Shown piece after piece: positions 59,893 through 64,000 of a stretch of 64,000 nucleotides of DNA (the first letter of the stretch is position 1; each line of letters opens with the position of its first letter). Made by a program: the position numbers and the translations under genes. The DNA comes from Larimichthys crocea. Lineage: Eukaryota; Chordata; Actinopteri; Sciaenidae. The notes beneath the pieces were generated by a model. It searched no databases, was not told the origin of the DNA, and saw nothing but the letters and a program-made list of their open reading frames with translations. The stretch is from positions 16,643,358-16,707,357 of the forward strand of contig NC_040032.1 of NCBI RefSeq assembly GCF_000972845.2, written 5' to 3'.

Positions 59893-62579
59893 GTCTACGC
59901 TATATTATAAATATTTAAGAAATATTTTCATCTCTTTATTTTTCTAACTTGCTTCAGCCCTTATCTGAAGCAGTTTTTTTCAATCACAGCCACTGCTTTA
60001 GTCAGTGTGTCTCTGTTGTTGTCTGACTTCGATCGTTTTAACGCGTTCCGGACTAATGTTAGTTGCTGCAGCTCGCGGGCAGTAGTGGTCCAGGAACTCC
60101 GTGTTCTGCAAGATCAAATAACTTATTTTTGTCAGTGAAGTTGTTTTTTTTTTGGAGAGAGTGACATAACTGCTTCAGTTTCCTGTCTGTTTTTCTTTTT
60201 TAGGTTTACCTTTTTTTTTTAGGTGGCTAAAATCCATTTTGTTGCTGCCCTTGTCCACAGCAGCGCATCAAATAACTACCTTTGAGACCCCGTCTTACAG
60301 GTGGAGTGATGTGTATGTGACGGTACAAACTTTCAGATGGAAAAAAAGCCATTTCAGTTGCACTACTAGGATTAGTAATTGATTAGTTTTTGTTAATATC
60401 AAATATGAAAATAATCTAGTAAATTTAGAGAATCATTGTTAGTCTTACATCTGGTGCTGCGTTGTTATTGGTATTCCTTTCACCTAGCACCAGGCAGACA
60501 ATTAAATGGAGACTAAAAGATGGATAAACGGATGGATGAGCGAGCCCACGAACAAGCTGAAAACGTCCTGAGACAGTTTTTCTGTGTTTCACTCAGGCAT
60601 GTAACTGACTCGCCCGCGACGCTTATTTTCTGCACGTGGATTTCGACAAGAGTTAAAAGTTTGAAAGCTCAGGAATAATGAGTTAGCCATACTCTGAGCA
60701 AGCAGGAAGGAACAATTAAACACATTTTACAGAAGAATTTAATGGTTGCTTCAAAAATATTGGTGTCTGAGGAGGCTCCTGCAGAGGATTTCCACATTGT
60801 TAGCACCTTTATGTGTCTATGCTTGAGGGATGGAAACCAAGAGAGACAGGAGGACAGACAGTAAAAGAGATGTTGACTGTCTACTGTCTAAGCTATTAAA
60901 TATTAACACGGAATAACTAGATTATAAATGCCATAAGGGCCTTATTAGAAATGTGTGACCTTATGATATATTAAAAGGGCAACATGTCTCATAAAAAGTT
61001 GTATTCCTAACCCCTTGTTGGCTATTCCAGTAATCTTCTTCGTCCTCTGCAGCTTCCTCACGCGTTCAGCTCATTTGCCCGTTTAAACAAACCACTTTTC
61101 CTCTCTCTCTCTCTCCACCGTCTGCGTCATGTGTTCACACAGTCTCCCCAAACATCTCATCGTATCCTCTGACCTTTTTCCGTCCTCCAGTCGGTGCTGC
61201 TTGTAGCTATATTTACATTCACAAGTAGGAGGGAAGAAGAGGCAGATGATGTAAAAAGGCGCTTTCATGAATGCGCGTGTCTGTGAGCAGAGAAATCTGA
61301 TTGGCTTTCCAGGAGGAAGGACATCATTTTAAATAAGTCCTCAATGTTAAACTGTTTGCTCTAGGGCTTAGGGATTGCTCACCTCTCCAAATACTATTTT
61401 AGCTTGAAAGCACAATATTTCCCAGCCTGAGTTTCACATGGGAGAATGAGGGAGGGCCCTCGTGCAGCAGTTTCATGGAGGTGGCTTGCAGGCATACTCC
61501 ATTCTGACAGAATGAGGAGGCACTCTGCAAGAGTGTGGCGGAGAGGAAAGGGGCCCTATTAATAAAATGACTCCATAATGGGTAGTTCCCTGCAGCTTGG
61601 CAAAGGAAGACAGGCGGATTGATGGACGAGGCCAAGGCCTACTTCCTCAAGCATACTGAGCTCAACTGTGTGGACATGCCTCTGTGAGGCCAAACGCAAG
61701 GCCAGACCCCACAACATACTGAAGTCCCATTCATATGGGAAGGGAAGAACCTCATAAATGGTTTCCTGTTTTGTGTAAAAGGGTCAAAGTGGCAGTTTTA
61801 AACGAGCAATATATCACATCTAAGTCTCGTCAGAAGCTGACTTAAGATGGATTTAATGCTGTATGAGAGTTCAGGCGCACTTATATAATATGCTCTGCAA
61901 CGCAGATGGCTGATTTGGAGGATGGAACCAGACAGAATCCAGCGTAATTGTAATCTTACCCCAAAGTAAGAAAACGGTAAGGTAAACAAGACTCCCTGGG
62001 TGACAGTATTACATTTAAATAATGCATAATTGGCATTAAAGCAGACATAAGATAGTATTCGGCGGAAATATGGGTTGTTTACAAGAAAAGGGAGTGGAAA
62101 TGTGATTCATTTTCTACTGCTTTTGTTTTTTGTTTTGCGGATGGGTTGGGCACGGCTAGAGATGTGCTAATAAAATATTGTTTTACCACAACAGCATTGC
62201 GTTCAGCCCTAACAATATAGCAGCCTCCTGAAGGCGTCACTCCATCATCCTTCCATTACATTCCTTTGTAACAGTACATTGATTAGAGTGGCCTCAGCAT
62301 GACTGCCTTTTTAATTGTGTATTTGCCGATCTGAAAAAGCTGCACAGAGCGCCGTGGTAGGATCTGTACTAACCATTTCAACAATGCTCTGAGGCATTCT
62401 CTGACACACAAAGTTCACTGTTAGAATATACATCAGTTTGTATCACCATAGCGACCTCCTTGGATGCTGAGCAGGGGACCTCATAAATATGTAATCCTTG
62501 ACAGATTTGAGGAATTGTCTTCCTCAAGTGTTCCTCTCAAGCCATTTTGTTAATGTCAACATGAAGGAAAGTTACTGGA
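59893..62579. other. Unassigned intronic DNA
   Basis: No gene was recognised. T-runs occur near 60147-60154 and 60210-60220. 61440-61760 is a repeat-free, GC-balanced stretch that could be conserved, with no positive evidence. Confidence 0.5.
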
Positions 62580-62790
62580 ATAAGTGTTGACATTCAGCCC
62601 ATGGTGTATATCATTAATAATTACATACGCGAGAATTTCTGTCAGATGACTGCTGAAAAACACTCGAATCACGTTTTTCTGTCACTCTCATTTTTCGGTA
62701 ATTAGGTATAAAAAATAGATGAGTTATGTACGTGAAGCCTGAAAGCTCATTATCTTCATGTTGCCATACAGTCGGTCTCATTCATAGTGC
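62580..62790. promoter_or_regulatory. Candidate conserved intronic regulatory block
   Basis: This stretch is free of simple and recognised repeats and carries several AT-core sites (ATTAATAATTACATA near 62613, GGTAATTAGG near 62697) amid balanced sequence. The look is that of a vertebrate non-coding regulatory element. Conservation cannot be tested here. Confidence 0.25.
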
Positions 62791-63053
62791 AATCATACAC
62801 AACTATATGAATCTGGGGAATCCTCGTAGCTCCTCTTCTTTCCTCTATACTCTATACTCTCAGCTGGGCAGGGGTGCATTTTTTAAAATCAGTATATAAA
62901 TTGACAAATATAGCTGCAAACAAGTTGATGAATCCGGTTTTGCTAGAAGTAGCTATAAAGCAGACATATTTACTGTAAGAAAAATAGAGATGGGGCAGAC
63001 AGAGCAGACAGCAGATAAGCGCCTCCTCACCCTACATCACTGTGCTTTTTCTA

Positions 63054-63055
<2 letters not shown>

Positions 63056-63088
<33 letters not shown>
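63056..63088. repeat. (TG)n microsatellite
   Basis: Thirty-three bases of uninterrupted TG. Confidence 0.95.
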
Positions 63089-63090
<2 letters not shown>

Positions 63091-63617
63091 GGTTTGCACT
63101 CTAGCCGTGCATTTTTATCACTTCTGCTGAGGGTTGCCACTCATCCATTATAATAAGGAATATTCCTTTTGGGGGAAGAGATGGGTTGTGTTCCAGATTA
63201 AACATAGCTGGCTTTGGCCTCTGAAAAATATAAAAAAAAAGAACCCTGCTTGTCCGTCTACTCTCGCGCTTTAAGAACAGTGTCCCTTTTGCCCCCTCGT
63301 GTAATTGCAAGAGCTTATAGGGAGCTAAAATTTTGCCCTCTGCTCCTCGTTAAACCACCACTTGTAAAAGCGCTCAAGCGTGGATGCAGCACATTGCAGC
63401 TCAACGTTCCCAGACAATGATATAGATTTCCTCTACAAAAGAACAATTGAAAGGGTTGTCACAAATTTGTCCATTGTCACTGGGTCGCTATCATTTCTCT
63501 GTTAATTGCCGTCATTGTAATAGAATATTAGATGCTCTGCACTGCAAAGGGAGTGTTGATGAAGGGGCAGTGCCAGCCGAGTTTTCTCCTTGACCGTGAC
63601 CTATATCTGTCGTAACG

Positions 63618-63830
63618 GTAATGATAATAATGATAATCTGATACTTCATTGATCCCCCTTTACCCCCTCCACAGTGAGGCCGTGGTGCAGGTTCAGTGAC
63701 AGACTACTGTCCCTGGCACAGGTTCGGTCTGTTGCTCAGAGACACTTAAGGAAAACGAATGCTCACCAACAAGGGGGCTTTAAAACCGGGTCCTTCAGTT
63801 AAACAGCGGTCTTTTCTACTAGTGTGATTT
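63618..63830 (-). repeat. Degenerate SINE/LINE-like repeat with (TGATAA) tail
   Basis: AATGATAATAATGATAATCT followed by GATACTTCATTGATCCCCCT resembles the tail found at the 3' end of several fish retroposons (read from the minus strand). Further on, TTGCTCAGAGACACTTAAGG and AAAACCGGGTCCTTCAG resemble the degraded body. Strand and limits are inferred from the position of the tail. Confidence 0.4.
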
Positions 63831-64000
63831 AACTGTAGGGTGTATGGTTCTATCATCCTCCAATATTGAGGTGATTTTCTTAAAAAAAATATTCATATTA
63901 TTGACCAAATAGCCCATTTAAGATAATTCTACACTATATAAAATGATTAGCATAATTCCACAATTATCATGTAAAAAAATGTGTGACAGTTTTTTGTTGT
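63831..64000. other. Unassigned AT-rich intronic end of window
   Basis: No feature was recognised apart from short A-runs. Confidence 0.6.

Larger units (their letters stand above)
14800..64000 (+). other. msi2: msi2 intron downstream of the RRM2 exon (5' part, at least 49.2 kb)
   Basis: From the donor site to the end of the window I found no further msi2 exon. The next one should encode VEDAMLMFDKTTNR and later GFGFVTF (RNP1). The stretch therefore appears to be one intron of more than 49 kb. Very long introns are known for vertebrate MSI2. The absence of the exon rests on reading by eye and would be settled by a translated search. Confidence 0.8.

Noticed and set aside
1..64000. CRISPR array, operon, phage or bacterial mobile system
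   Set aside because: No regularly spaced repeats with unique spacers and no gene packing; the sequence is vertebrate intron.

Overview
The window looks like vertebrate nuclear DNA, most probably from a spiny-rayed (percomorph) teleost. It is AT-leaning and full of CA/TG microsatellites and poly(T) runs. It has no prokaryote-like gene packing, and its interspersed repeats resemble families I know from fish genomes. The species cannot be named from the sequence.

Only one protein-coding exon can be supported: 14707-14799 on the + strand. It has a clear branch point, polypyrimidine tract, AG acceptor and GTAAGA donor, and encodes 31 residues that open the second RRM of a Musashi RNA-binding protein. 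The residues ANTVVED after the RNP2 strand point to Musashi-2 (msi2) rather than Musashi-1. Everything else is intron: at least 14.7 kb upstream (1-14706) and at least 49.2 kb downstream (14800-64000). I found neither neighbouring msi2 exon. All other open reading frames look like chance ORFs, antisense shadows or microsatellite translations.

The introns carry five kinds of content. (1) Interspersed repeats: a pogo/Tigger-type DNA element with TA target duplication and a transposase remnant (23814-24261); an element with degenerate inverted ends (13002-13483); two copies of a fish repeat with the same conserved end in opposite orientations (11660-12013 and 59770-59892); a dispersed repeat in two copies (7425-7610 and 49559-49740); tRNA-derived SINE pieces on the minus strand (38722-38866, 57565-57662, 58020-58085); and weaker fragments at 1519-1625, 21279-21510, 50648-50690 and 63618-63830. 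(2) A perfect 46-bp tandem duplication inside the first conserved-end element (11838-11929). (3) Simple repeats, densest at 16.2-17.3 kb. (4) Structure-prone DNA: G-quadruplex motifs and short perfect hairpins. (5) Repeat-free, site-rich stretches that could be intronic regulatory elements, including a pair of related 35-40 bp sequences 10 kb apart (31942-31980 and 41943-41976).

I see no sign of a new multi-gene system. The observations most worth following are the pogo remnant, the paired 31.9/41.9 kb element, the SINE/GC-rich composite at 57.5-58.1 kb and the candidate regulatory blocks. Family assignments of repeats come from memory of fish genomes, not from a search.
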